From Planctomycetota bacterium (GTDB taxonomy: Bacteria > Planctomycetota > UBA1135 > UBA2386), in assembly GCA_020638735.1 (NCBI GenBank), contig JACKHZ010000012.1:310001-374000 (forward strand): a stretch of 64,000 bases of DNA, given 5' to 3'. The stretch's first letter is position 1. Each line of letters opens with the position of its first letter. A program made the translations under genes and the position numbers. Below are positions 34,790-42,176 of the stretch, one piece after another. The notes under the pieces are model-generated. The model was not told where the DNA came from. It did not search any database and worked only from the letters and a program-made list of their open reading frames with translations.

Positions 34790-35167
34790 ATGACGCCTGC
34801 CCTGCTGTTCTCTCTCGTCACGCTGGCCCCGTTGACCCTGGCCCCGCTCGCGGTCGAGCCCAAGCTCGAGGTCGCGGTGCGCGGCGAACGGGTGCTCTTC
34901 GACGTCAGCGGCCCGAGCCAACCGTTTGTCGGCATCGTGCTCGGTTCGTTGTCCTACCAGACTTCGCACTACCTGGTCGGCCTGCCGCCGCTGCTCACCG
35001 ACGGTGTGGTGCTCGGCTTCGGCGTCGGCGATGCGACGACGCCGATGCACCTGGAGCTCGCGGCCGGCGCGCTGCCGGCCGGCGTGCGGCTGTTCGCGCA
35101 AGGTGTCACCCTGGACGACGGCGCGCTCGCGTCCAGCGAAGTGATGCGCTTCGCCATCGATCGCTGA
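34790..35167 (+). CDS. Small exported protein of unknown function
   Basis: A 125-residue product. AAAGGAGAG 5 bp before the ATG is one of the best ribosome binding sites in the window, suggesting high expression. The signal peptide (about 1-22) ends 'LAPLAVEPK'. The mature part is beta-rich, with 'FVGIVLGSLSYQTSHYLVGLP' and 'GALPAGVRLFAQGVTLDDG'. The latter resembles the carbohydrate-binding-like tail seen at the C-terminus of many planctomycete exported proteins ('QGVALDPAA' type). It is divergent from the ECF sigma gene. Confidence 0.7.
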   Translation: MTPALLFSLVTLAPLTLAPLAVEPKLEVAVRGERVLFDVSGPSQPFVGIVLGSLSYQTSHYLVGLPPLLTDGVVLGFGVGDATTPMHLELAAGALPAGVRLFAQGVTLDDGALASSEVMRFAIDR

Positions 35168-35233
35168 GAGCGAATCGAATTCGACGTCACGAAGCGGAGT
35201 GTGCGCCAGCGGCGGGCGGCTAGGCTGCCCGTC

Positions 35234-36295
35234 GTGAAGCCGCACCCGACCCCCGACCAGGAGCAGTGGCGCGCGATCGTGCAACGCGATCCGCGCGCCG
35301 ACGCGACGTTCGTCTTCGCGGTGCGCACCACGGGGGTCTGCTGCCGGCCGTCGTGCGCGGCGCGGCGCCCGCTGCGTCGCAACGTCGAGGTCTTCGTCGA
35401 CGTGCCCGCCGCCCAGCGCGCCGGCTACCGCCCCTGCAAGCGCTGTCGTCCCGGTGATCGGGAGTTCGCCGCGCGGCGCGCGCAGCTGGTGCAGCGGCTG
35501 TGCCGCCGACTCGAACGCGAGGATCCGGCGCCGTCGCTCACCGAGCTGGCGCGCGCGGCCAAGCTGTCTCCCGAACGGCTGCGCCGCCTGTTCGTCGCGG
35601 TCGTCGGCGTGACACCGCGCGACTACCTCGCGCAGCATCGGCTCGGCCGCGCCGGCGCAGCGCTGGCGGACGGACGCAGCGTGACCGATGCGATGCTCGA
35701 CGGCGGCTACTCGTCGACCAGCCGCTTTCACGCGGCGACCAAGGAGCGGTTGGGCATGATGCCGAAGCAGATGCGGGCCGGAGCACCCGGCGAACGGCTG
35801 ACGTGGGCCTGCGTGCCGTGCTCGCTGGGCGCGGCGTTGATCGCGACGACGGCGCGCGGTGTCGCTGCTATCCTGCTCGGCGACGATGCAGAAGAGCTGC
35901 AGCGCGACCTCCAACGCCGCTTCGCGCGCGCCGAGCTGCTGGCCGGCGACCAGCGCTTCGTGCGCGGCCTGCAACAGATCGTCGCCGTCGTCGACGGCTC
36001 GTCGCGCGCCGACGGCATCGCGCTCGACGTGCGCGGCACGGCCTTCCAGCAGCTGGTCTGGGCCGAACTGCGGCAGCTCGCGCGGGGCGAGACGATCGAC
36101 TACACCGAGCTGGCCCGCCGCATCGGCCGCCCGTCCGCCGCACGCGCGGTCGCCAGCGCCTGCGGGCAGAACCCGGTCGCCGTGCTGGTGCCGTGTCACC
36201 GCGTGGTGCAGAAGAACGGCGCGCTCGCCGGCTATCGCTGGGGTGTCGAACGCAAGCGGCGGCTGCTGGAGCGCGAGCGCGATGCGGCAGAGTGA
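35234..36295 (+). CDS. ada: Bifunctional Ada: methylphosphotriester/O6-methylguanine-DNA methyltransferase and AraC-type activator
   Basis: A 353-residue protein from the GTG at 35234. The zinc-binding N-terminal domain has C37, C41, C68 and C71 ('GVCCRPSCAAR', 'YRPCKRCRPGD'), matching the methyl-accepting cysteine set of Ada. The AraC helix-turn-helix is about 85-180 ('LTELARAAKLSPERLRRLF'). The O6-methylguanine methyltransferase domain has the active-site 'VLVPCHRVVQKNGALAGYRWG' (Cys at about 321). It repairs alkylated DNA and, once methylated, activates alkylation-response genes, probably including the downstream alkB. The stop overlaps alkB by 14 bp. Confidence 0.94.
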   Translation: MKPHPTPDQEQWRAIVQRDPRADATFVFAVRTTGVCCRPSCAARRPLRRNVEVFVDVPAAQRAGYRPCKRCRPGDREFAARRAQLVQRLCRRLEREDPAPSLTELARAAKLSPERLRRLFVAVVGVTPRDYLAQHRLGRAGAALADGRSVTDAMLDGGYSSTSRFHAATKERLGMMPKQMRAGAPGERLTWACVPCSLGAALIATTARGVAAILLGDDAEELQRDLQRRFARAELLAGDQRFVRGLQQIVAVVDGSSRADGIALDVRGTAFQQLVWAELRQLARGETIDYTELARRIGRPSAARAVASACGQNPVAVLVPCHRVVQKNGALAGYRWGVERKRRLLERERDAAE

Positions 36296-36950
36296 GTTCG
36301 GCTTCGACCACGGCGACGCGGCCGAAGCGATCGTCGACGGCGCGTTCTTGCTGCGCGGTCGCGCGCTGCCGGTCGTCGACGAGCTGCTCGTGGGGGTACA
36401 AGATGTTGTCGAGGCCTCGCCGTTGCGTCACATGATCACGCCGGGCGGCGCACCGATGGCCGCCGCGCAGAGCAATTGCGGCGCGCTCGGCTGGGTGGCG
36501 GACCGCCGAGGCTATCGCTACGAGGCGTGCGATCCGGAGACGGGGCGACCTTGGCCGGCGATGCCGCAGGTGTTCGCTTCGCTGGCGCGCGATGCGGCGG
36601 GTGAGTGTGGCTACGATGGCTTCGATCCCGACTGCTGCCTGCTCAATCGCTACGAGGTCGGGTGCGGCATGGGGCAGCACGTCGACGCAGATGAGCAGGA
36701 CTTTGCCTGGCCGATCGTCTCGGTGTCACTGGGGCTGCCGATGACCTTCCGCTTCGGTGGTGTCGAGCGCGGTGGGAAGACGCTGCCGGTCGTGTTGCAG
36801 CACGGCGACGTGCTGGTGTTCGGCGGTGCGGCGCGAAGGCGGTATCACGGCACGAGCCCGCTGAAACGCGGCGTGCATCCGGTGTTGGGGGCGTGTCGGG
36901 TGAACCTGACGTTGCGTCGCGCGGGGACGGGGGCGTTGCCGCGCGATTAG
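36282..36950 (+). CDS. alkB: AlkB-type 2-oxoglutarate/Fe(II) DNA dealkylase
   Basis: A 222-residue protein. The double-stranded beta-helix ligands are visible: H-x-D in 'MGQHVDADEQDF', the distal His in 'RYHGTSPLKRG', and the 2-oxoglutarate-binding Arg in 'CRVNLTLRRAG'. 'NRYEVGCGMGQHVD' (N-R-Y) is the AlkB signature. It removes 1-methyladenine and 3-methylcytosine damage by oxidation. It overlaps ada, so the two form an adaptive-response operon, as in E. coli. The integron cassettes begin about 120 bp downstream. Confidence 0.93.
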   Translation: MRQSEFGFDHGDAAEAIVDGAFLLRGRALPVVDELLVGVQDVVEASPLRHMITPGGAPMAAAQSNCGALGWVADRRGYRYEACDPETGRPWPAMPQVFASLARDAAGECGYDGFDPDCCLLNRYEVGCGMGQHVDADEQDFAWPIVSVSLGLPMTFRFGGVERGGKTLPVVLQHGDVLVFGGAARRRYHGTSPLKRGVHPVLGACRVNLTLRRAGTGALPRD

Positions 36951-37070
36951 GCTGACCGGTCGAACAGCGGTCCGGCGTTAGGTGCGAGGGTGGACGCGGG
37001 TTGCGGTCGTGCCGGCGGCGGATAGGCTGCGACGGTGGACGGCGGGGATAGGCCGGTCGTCCGCATTGAA

Positions 37071-37077
37071 GTTGGGC
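37071..37077 (+). other. Left cassette-junction core site (GTTGGGC)
   Basis: GTTGGGC fits the integron core-site consensus GTTRRRY and is followed by AGAC, exactly as at the right end of the attC at 39126-39225. The bases to its left do not form the other half of an attC, so this is an attI remnant or an insertion point rather than a complete attC. Confidence 0.55.
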
Positions 37078-37085
37078 AGACAACG

Positions 37086-37532
37086 ATGGCCGATTCTGAG
37101 TTGTGCAAGATCGTCTTGGTGACGGGTCAGGGCGACAACGTGATCGTTGAAACGCCTTGGGCTGAGCATGTTGAGGGTGACCAGTTTCGCTTGCGCAACA
37201 TCCCCTTCTACGCCTACGGGGTCTCGCTTGACGACGTGATCGAGGCCACACCCGAGCCCGATGACTCGCGACCACACTTCCGTCGTGTCGTGGTCAAATC
37301 CGGCAATCGGACTCTGCGGGTCGCTGCAGCCAAGGACCAGGACCGCGTCTCCCAGGATCTTCTTGATGAGCTGGCTGCGCTGGGGTGCGACTACTGCCGT
37401 GCCACCCCTCGCTACGTCTGTATCACCATCGCTCCCGCAGTTCCCCTGGACGCCGTCGTTGCCGTGCTTGAGAGGTCGGAGTTCGACTGGGAGCAGGCCG
37501 ATCCAAGCGACGAGGAGCTGAGTCCCGAGTGA
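37086..37532 (+). CDS. DUF4265 protein (integron cassette 1)
   Basis: A 148-residue cytoplasmic protein. 'VETPWAEHVEGDQFRLRNIPFYAYGVSLDDVIEA' and 'RVVVKSGNRTLRVA' are the core of DUF4265, a small family of unknown function frequently found as mobile cassettes and next to toxin-immunity genes. The ATG at 37086 lies 15 bp after the cassette junction, typical of cassette genes. The attC starts 15 bp after the stop. GC content is lower than the chromosomal neighbours. Confidence 0.82.
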   Translation: MADSELCKIVLVTGQGDNVIVETPWAEHVEGDQFRLRNIPFYAYGVSLDDVIEATPEPDDSRPHFRRVVVKSGNRTLRVAAAKDQDRVSQDLLDELAALGCDYCRATPRYVCITIAPAVPLDAVVAVLERSEFDWEQADPSDEELSPE

Positions 37533-37546
37533 CACCGTCGCATGCT

Positions 37547-37609
37547 GCCCAACTCCACGCAGGAGCTGACGGCCCTTCGGGCCGCAGCTCAGCGTGACAG
37601 ACGTTGGGT
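37547..37609 (+). repeat. attC site 1
   Basis: Left box GCCCAAC (37547-37553) pairs with right box GTTGGGT (37603-37609). The inner arms CACGC/GCGTG and GAGCTG/CAGCTC are offset by unpaired A/G bases, the extrahelical bases that set strand choice in attC. The top is closed by GGCCC-TTC-GGGCC. The length of 63 bp is within the usual attC range. Confidence 0.85.
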
Positions 37610-37653
37610 AGGCTGATTTGCTTCCTTCGCGAGGCCCCAGCCCGTAGCCTTCC

Positions 37654-39120
37654 ATGGTGAAGAATCTGGGAATTGTGCAGGTGCCGGCAAACCTGGAGGC
37701 GCTCCGGAAAGCTGTCGGCACGGAACGCCTGGGGCAAGTCCTGATCGAGTGTGAGCCTGATCTGCGCGCGCTGAAGCAAGCCATCGCTGAGATCACGTCC
37801 GCCGGCCAGAGCAAATTGCTCTTCCTGCTTGGTCGACCCGGCCAGGGGAAGACGAGTTTGGTTGAATCGACGGCCACGTTCTTGGCCGACGTCGTGGGGT
37901 TCGTTCTGACGCCACCGCCAGACTTCGAGCTCCCCCTTGGCGGGCTGCCAGCCTGGCTGAGCAAGCAACTCCCAGTGGCTCGTGAGAAGGCCGGGGATCG
38001 GTTCGTCGTCATCAACTTGGATGGCCGCGAGATTCCGACAACCAACGAGGTCGAGACCAAGGCCGCGATGGGAAACCTGAATGCCTTCCTGCGCAACCAA
38101 ACGAACCTCCTGGCGGTGTGGCCGGTAAATGACGAGGCCTTCGCGACCACGGCAATTGACCGGCTTACGCTGGCCGGTGGAAAGTCGGCTCTTATGACGC
38201 AGCCGATCCACCGACTCGTGGGTTTGTCGGCAGATCGCTACCTCGCGGCCCTGAAGCTGGTATTGGCCGCGATGAGCGTCTCTCTTGCCGACGCGGCCGT
38301 GTCCGACGAAGAGGTGTCGGCGCTGGTTGCTCCCTCGAAGACAGTCGGCGATTTTCTTCGGGCGGTTCAGAGTCTCGTTGTGAGCCGCTACGACCTTGGC
38401 GAGCTCGGCGCGAAGCTCCCCAAGATCTACATTATCGTGACGTCGAACGACGACACCTACGATGCATGTAGACTGCTTCGCCGCGGGAGTGAGTTCCTGG
38501 TCGACCCAGACAAGCTCCTTCAATTCAGCCGCGCCAACGTCGCGGAAGATTGGCGACGCCGGGGGCGCGAGAACCCTCGGAAAGGGCTGCCGTTCATCGC
38601 GTCCCTGTTCGAGGTTCGCTTGCTCAACGTCTCCAGCAGCGCCGTGGTCAACGCGTGCGCCTTCGGTGGTGACGCGGATCTGCCTGGCCTTGTTCGCAAA
38701 CACTACAATGCGAAGGTCGCGACGAATGCTGCGAACTCGATCCGCAACAGTTCGTTAGCCCGAGCCCTGCGAGGGGAAGACGATGTTGGGCTCGCCAAGT
38801 CGAATCCCACTGATCCAATCCGAAAGGCATACCGCGACATTCAGAAGCTCACCAACCCGAAGCATCGCGCGATCAACGAATCTATCGTGAAGGCGGTGCA
38901 GAAGTGCGAGGTGGACCTCGGCAAACCCGACTACGAGCATCTGGCGTTCCCGGGGGACAGCGATCGCGAGCTGCGTTGCGACGTCTGGATCGAGCGAGGC
39001 GATCGACCAGAAAGCCTAGAGTTCACGCATCGCGCTGACGGTGATGCATCGGTTGCGGTCATTTCGTCCTACGTACTTGGGAAGATCCATGACTACGCTC
39101 GGGACTTCAACCTCGTGTGA
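37654..39120 (+). CDS. P-loop ATPase of unknown function (integron cassette 2)
   Basis: A 488-residue cytoplasmic protein. Walker A is 'LLGRPGQGKTSLVE' (about residues 58-71). A Walker-B-like strand with 'RFVVINLDGREI' is near 118-128, and a sensor-like 'IYIIVTSNDDTYD' near 259-271. The C-terminal 60 residues contain 'DVWIERG' and 'ISSYVLGKIHDYARDFNLV'. I do not recognise a named family. AAA+-like or STAND-like NTPases of this size on mobile cassettes are often phage-defence genes, which is only a hypothesis here. At about 1.6 kb the cassette is much longer than the usual 0.5-1 kb. GC content is well below the flanks. Confidence 0.75.
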   Translation: MVKNLGIVQVPANLEALRKAVGTERLGQVLIECEPDLRALKQAIAEITSAGQSKLLFLLGRPGQGKTSLVESTATFLADVVGFVLTPPPDFELPLGGLPAWLSKQLPVAREKAGDRFVVINLDGREIPTTNEVETKAAMGNLNAFLRNQTNLLAVWPVNDEAFATTAIDRLTLAGGKSALMTQPIHRLVGLSADRYLAALKLVLAAMSVSLADAAVSDEEVSALVAPSKTVGDFLRAVQSLVVSRYDLGELGAKLPKIYIIVTSNDDTYDACRLLRRGSEFLVDPDKLLQFSRANVAEDWRRRGRENPRKGLPFIASLFEVRLLNVSSSAVVNACAFGGDADLPGLVRKHYNAKVATNAANSIRNSSLARALRGEDDVGLAKSNPTDPIRKAYRDIQKLTNPKHRAINESIVKAVQKCEVDLGKPDYEHLAFPGDSDRELRCDVWIERGDRPESLEFTHRADGDASVAVISSYVLGKIHDYARDFNLV

Positions 39121-39125
39121 GCGCT

Positions 39126-39225
39126 GCCCAACTCCACGCAGGAGCCGACGGACCGCGCGATCACGCAACCGCGAGACCGAGCAACACCGCGCGCGGCCCG
39201 CGGCTCAGCGTGACAGACGTTGGGC
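39126..39225 (+). repeat. attC site 2
   Basis: Left box GCCCAAC (39126-39132), right box GTTGGGC (39219-39225). The outer ~25 bp on each side are nearly identical to attC 1 (CACGCAGGAGC..GACGG and CGGCTCAGCGTGACAGAC), while the central 45 bp differ. The length is 100 bp. High similarity between attC sites in one array is typical of sedentary chromosomal integrons. Confidence 0.85.
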
Positions 39226-39265
39226 AGACGCAGCAGAGCGCAGGCCTGCGAACACTGGAGAACAC

Positions 39266-39589
39266 TTGAGCTCAGATACATTTGGCAAACTCGTCGCGTC
39301 CGGACTCAGGGATGTATCGATCGCCATGTGCGAGGGCATTCTGGAGGGGCGATTCGATTCTCCCGGGCACCGTGAGTATCAGACACTTTTCGCCGGCCTG
39401 ACCGATGAGGCCAAGCGCGACGTTCAGCGTTTGGTCGCGTACTGCATCGATGGCGGCATCAATGATTTCCTGCACGCGCTACAACGAGAGACGGACGTAT
39501 TGCCGTCGAAGGCAGTCTCGAACCCCACAAACCTCTACTTTGGCTCAGGTGGTTGGGTCGAGAGGTTCAGTAAATACCCCAGAAGCTGA
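39266..39589 (+). CDS. Small hypothetical protein (integron cassette 3)
   Basis: A 107-residue product read from a TTG at 39266, preceded by TGGAGAACAC. No ATG precedes the conserved-looking 'GLRDVSIAMCEGILEGRFDS'. 'QTLFAGLTDEAKRDVQRLVAYCIDGGINDFLHAL' suggests an all-helical protein. It resembles helical cassette-borne families such as DUF6547, but I am not sure. The start lies 40 bp after the cassette junction and the stop 10 bp before the next attC left box, fixing it as the cassette gene. Confidence 0.65.
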   Translation: MSSDTFGKLVASGLRDVSIAMCEGILEGRFDSPGHREYQTLFAGLTDEAKRDVQRLVAYCIDGGINDFLHALQRETDVLPSKAVSNPTNLYFGSGGWVERFSKYPRS

Positions 39590-39599
39590 CACAAGTGCT

Positions 39600-39606
39600 G
39601 CCCAAC
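39600..39606 (+). repeat. Truncated attC site 3 (left box only)
   Basis: GTGCTGCCCAACTC repeats the left end of attC 1 and 2. No CACGC/GCGTG arms and no GTTRRRY right box are found in the following 120 bp. This looks like a deletion at the right end of the array. The stretch 39607-39725 contains no gene that I can see. Confidence 0.55.
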
Positions 39607-39725
39607 TCTCATAAGGCCCCCGGTTGTCAAGAGAGAGACGGATAGCGCCAGGGTGTCACCGACACGCCGTTCACAGGTTGCGGCAGTCCAACGCCGCATT
39701 CACTGAACAGACATTCACCGCACCG

Positions 39726-40013
39726 ATGCGCTACTTCCGGATCATGCTGACCGCTGCGAGCTGGGCGCTGCTCGCCTGGCTGCTCCTGCTGGTCGGTCAC
39801 GTGCTGGGCTTCATGGTCCTCCGCCAGTTCGAGCTGCGGCCGCTTCGTTCCCCGCCGGACTGGTTGGACTCCGCCGTCGGCATCGCGCTGCTCCTCGTGG
39901 TACCGGCCGTTCTGTTGTGGCTCCGCATCCGTCTCCATCGCAACCGGGTCGTGGCGGCGCAACACGTCGCAGTGCGTTGGTCGTCGACGTCGAGCGCGGC
40001 GGGGCGCGCATGA
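39726..40013 (+). CDS. Small two-helix membrane protein
   Basis: A 95-residue product with two hydrophobic segments, about residues 8-30 ('AASWALLAWLLLLVGHVLGFM') and 48-64 ('SAVGIALLLVVPAVLLWLR'), and basic ends. The family is unknown. The stop overlaps the next start (ATGA), so it is translated with the S24/S26-like gene. It is the first gene after the degraded end of the cassette array. Confidence 0.55.
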   Translation: MRYFRIMLTAASWALLAWLLLLVGHVLGFMVLRQFELRPLRSPPDWLDSAVGIALLLVVPAVLLWLRIRLHRNRVVAAQHVAVRWSSTSSAAGRA

Positions 40014-40315
40014 GCTGGGCGGATCGCGCAAAGGAGGCCTTGAGGCGAGGGGAGACCGTCACGGTTCGCCCGCGCGGGCACTCGATGCGTCCCAAGGTCC
40101 ACGACGGCGATCTGGTCACCCTGGAGCCTTGCGACGGAACGGGTCTCGTCGTCGGTGCGATCGTCCTCGTGCGGGTCGGCGGCAACGACTACCTGCACCT
40201 GGTGACGGCGCTGGATGGCAAGCGCATCCAGATCGGCAACAACCTCGGCCGCATCAATGGTTGGGTGGGGCCTTCCGCGGTCTACGGTCGCGCCGTCCAG
40301 ATCGACCACGGCTAG
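40010..40315 (+). CDS. S24/S26 peptidase-like small protein
   Basis: A 101-residue protein with 'RPRGHSMRPKVHDGDLVTLEP', the Ser-Met nucleophile box and G-D strand of LexA/signal-peptidase folds, and a C-terminal 'RIQIGNNLGRINGWVG' box. The general-base lysine cannot be placed with confidence; K in 'DGKRIQIGNN' is a candidate. There is no DNA-binding or transmembrane domain, so it is not a typical LexA or leader peptidase. Coupling to a small membrane protein hints at a membrane-associated role. Confidence 0.65.
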   Translation: MSWADRAKEALRRGETVTVRPRGHSMRPKVHDGDLVTLEPCDGTGLVVGAIVLVRVGGNDYLHLVTALDGKRIQIGNNLGRINGWVGPSAVYGRAVQIDHG

Positions 40316-40355
40316 GCCATCCTGCCGTCAGCGATGACGCGTCGGAGAAGCTGCG

Positions 40356-40781
40356 ATGACACCCAAGGACAAACTCGTAGCACGGATCTATCGCGCCGGT
40401 GACCTCGACGATCCCGCGACGCCCGCGCCGCTCGTGTCGTTGGAGGAGTTCTTCGAAGGCAACGACGATCCCGGTTCGATCGGCTGCAACCTGCCGGGAG
40501 AAGTTATGCCGTCGGAGTTCTGGGCGGCGTTGTCGTCGATCCGGGCGCGCGACGATGTCGCCGACGTGCTCGTCGAGGTCGCGGCGCACGAGGACCCGGA
40601 CGATTGGCCCTTTGCGGACACCGTCTGGGTCATCACTGCCGCTGCGCCCGAAGTGGTGCGGTCGTGGATGCCGGAGCGGCTCGAGCCGGACGATGTGTTC
40701 GATGGGTTGCCGAGCGATCGAGCGATCGAGCCGCGTGCCGTTCCCGAAGGTCTGCGCGCCGTCGGGCTCTGGTACGATTGA
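40356..40781 (+). CDS. Hypothetical acidic protein, immunity-like
   Basis: A 141-residue acidic cytoplasmic protein. 'PLVSLEEFFEGNDDPGSIGCNL', 'WAALSSIRARDDVADVLVEV' and 'DDWPFADTVWVITAAAPEVV' form a conserved-looking pattern that I have seen in unnamed small proteins near toxin-immunity loci. No catalytic motif is visible. It lies 40 bp after the S24/S26-like gene and 21 bp before the DUF6348 gene. Confidence 0.65.
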   Translation: MTPKDKLVARIYRAGDLDDPATPAPLVSLEEFFEGNDDPGSIGCNLPGEVMPSEFWAALSSIRARDDVADVLVEVAAHEDPDDWPFADTVWVITAAAPEVVRSWMPERLEPDDVFDGLPSDRAIEPRAVPEGLRAVGLWYD

Positions 40782-40802
40782 TACGCTCCCTGCACTCGCA
40801 CC

Positions 40803-41495
40803 ATGACCGACGTCCCACTCGCCCCCGTGCTCGTGCAGCTCCTCGATGGCCACGGCGTCGAGGCAGTCGTTCGCGAAGGCGCGGTCTACCTGCCGCGATT
40901 GGACCGCTGGGCCAACCTCTGGATGCATCAGACGAGCGAACGCATGCATCTCCTGGAGGTGGTGGCGACCGTCGACGACGAGGTGACCGTCACCGATCGC
41001 TGCGCCGGGTTCGGCGACACCGTCGAGTCGGCCAAGGCGGATGGTGTGCATGCGTTTTGCTGCGGCACGTTCCACGTGCTGCTCGCCGCGCTGTGGGGTG
41101 TGCTCGAGCGCGACCAGGTCGACCACGAGATCCTGTTCGTCGAGGATCGCGAATGGGACGTCTACATGGGGCCGTGCACCTCGCGGGCCAGCGCCGGCGT
41201 GTCGGGTCTGGTGCTGCCGCAGGCGCTGCCGAATCTCGTCTTGTAGCAATGGAAGCGCACGCTCGTGGACCGACGCATGCACACCGCGCGGCTCTATCTG
41301 GCGGTGGTCAACGGCGCCGTCACGGTCGAAGCGCTGATCGACGATCAGCCCGACGCGGCGATGGCGGAGGTCTTGGGTGGCGCGGATTGGGCGCTGCCGG
41401 CGGCCGGGTTTGCGTCGTTGCGCTGGTACTTGGCGGCGTGCCCTCGGATCGACGGCCCGACCCACACCGTGGAGCGCGCGAGCTGCTCGGGATGA
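40803..41495 (+). pseudogene. DUF6348-like gene interrupted by an in-frame amber codon
   Basis: The frame from the ATG at 40803 encodes 147 residues ('LLDGHGVEAVVREGAVYLPR', 'FCCGTFHVLLAALWG', 'WDVYMGPCTSRA') and stops at TAG 41244-41246. The same frame then continues without interruption for 82 codons to 41495, with 'RLYLAVVNGAVTVEALIDDQ' and 'DWALPAAGFASLRWYLA', the expected C-terminal part of DUF6348-type proteins. The intact protein would be about 230 residues. A point nonsense mutation or a base-calling error is most likely. There is no sign of amber recoding (no pyrrolysine genes here). The function of the family is unknown. Confidence 0.7.
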
Positions 41496-41575
41496 CCTGG
41501 CGGCGCCACCAGCAGGACCGCCTGTGCGGCCTGGGTGCTCCCCGTCGCTCGCGGCGTGGCTAGCATGTGCGCCGC

Positions 41576-41764
41576 ATGTCCTCCGTGACCCGGCAACGCG
41601 TGGCGATCGTAGTGGTGGCAGCGCTGCTGCTCAGCTTCGAGTTCACCGTGGCACGCGTCAGTGCGGCGGTCTTCGGCGTGTTCTTCTTCTGCTGGTTGGT
41701 CGGTCGCGGTCGTCCACGCGAGTCCGTCGACGATGCCGCAGCGGGGCCGGGCGAACGCAGCTGA
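41576..41764 (+). CDS. Small membrane protein
   Basis: A 62-residue product with one or two hydrophobic segments ('VAIVVVAALLLSFEFTVA', 'VFGVFFFCWLVG') and a polar C-terminus. No family is recognised. The ATG at 41576 is chosen over 41567 because the hydrophobic region starts immediately after. Confidence 0.4.
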   Translation: MSSVTRQRVAIVVVAALLLSFEFTVARVSAAVFGVFFFCWLVGRGRPRESVDDAAAGPGERS

Positions 41765-41841
41765 AGCGCATGTTGCAGCCCGGGTAACAAGGCCGGATGC
41801 CGGAGCGCACGACCTATGCGCGCCGTGATACAGCTCGTGCG

Positions 41842-42051
41842 ATGAGCGACGACGCGACGCCAGACGACGAGCCAGGCCCGCGAACGTTCAAGTGGCGCAT
41901 GATCGGCGGTGCGATCGGCGCGGTGGCCGGCGCGATCGGCGGCGTCGCAGTGATCGACGTGCTGTGTTGGGGCGTGGCGCCCGGCTTCGTCGTCGGCTTC
42001 GTCGGCGAGCCGCTGATCCAGGTCTACTTCGACGCAGGCGGGCACGCCTGA
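41842..42051 (+). CDS. Small glycine-rich membrane protein
   Basis: A 69-residue product from the ATG at 41842, after an acidic leader 'SDDATPDDEPGPR'. 'MIGGAIGAVAGAIGGVAVIDVLC' is a glycine-zipper-like hydrophobic stretch, followed by 'GFVVGFVGEPLIQVYF'. An in-frame ATG at 41797 would add 15 residues. The family is unknown. Confidence 0.4.
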   Translation: MSDDATPDDEPGPRTFKWRMIGGAIGAVAGAIGGVAVIDVLCWGVAPGFVVGFVGEPLIQVYFDAGGHA

Positions 42052-42176
42052 AGGGTGTCCTGCGCACCATGAGCGACAGCAGTCAGCGCGGTGCGTGACG
42101 CGTCAGCGGTTGTCCTGGCGTTTTTGCCCGGTCAACCATGGCGCAACGCGACGTGCGCCTCGCTATCGTTGGCGCC

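Larger units (their letters stand above)
37072..39606 (+). mobile_element. Integrase-less integron cassette array (CALIN) with three gene cassettes
   Basis: Three plus-strand genes are each followed by an attC-like site starting GCTGCCCAACTC. The two complete sites end in GTTGGGT or GTTGGGC. Cassette junctions (G/TT) fall at 37071/37072, 37603/37604 and 39219/39220. Base composition is visibly lower in GC than the flanks. No tyrosine recombinase (IntI) gene is present in the window. The third site keeps only its left box, so the array is truncated at its right end. Confidence 0.8.

Noticed and set aside
36951..37070. Remnant of an integron integrase next to the first cassette
   Set aside because: Only 120 bp separate alkB from the first core site, and no frame there resembles a tyrosine recombinase.
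41244..41246. Amber codon read as pyrrolysine
   Set aside because: No pyl genes in the window, no methyltransferase family, and no recoding structure; a nonsense mutation explains it.
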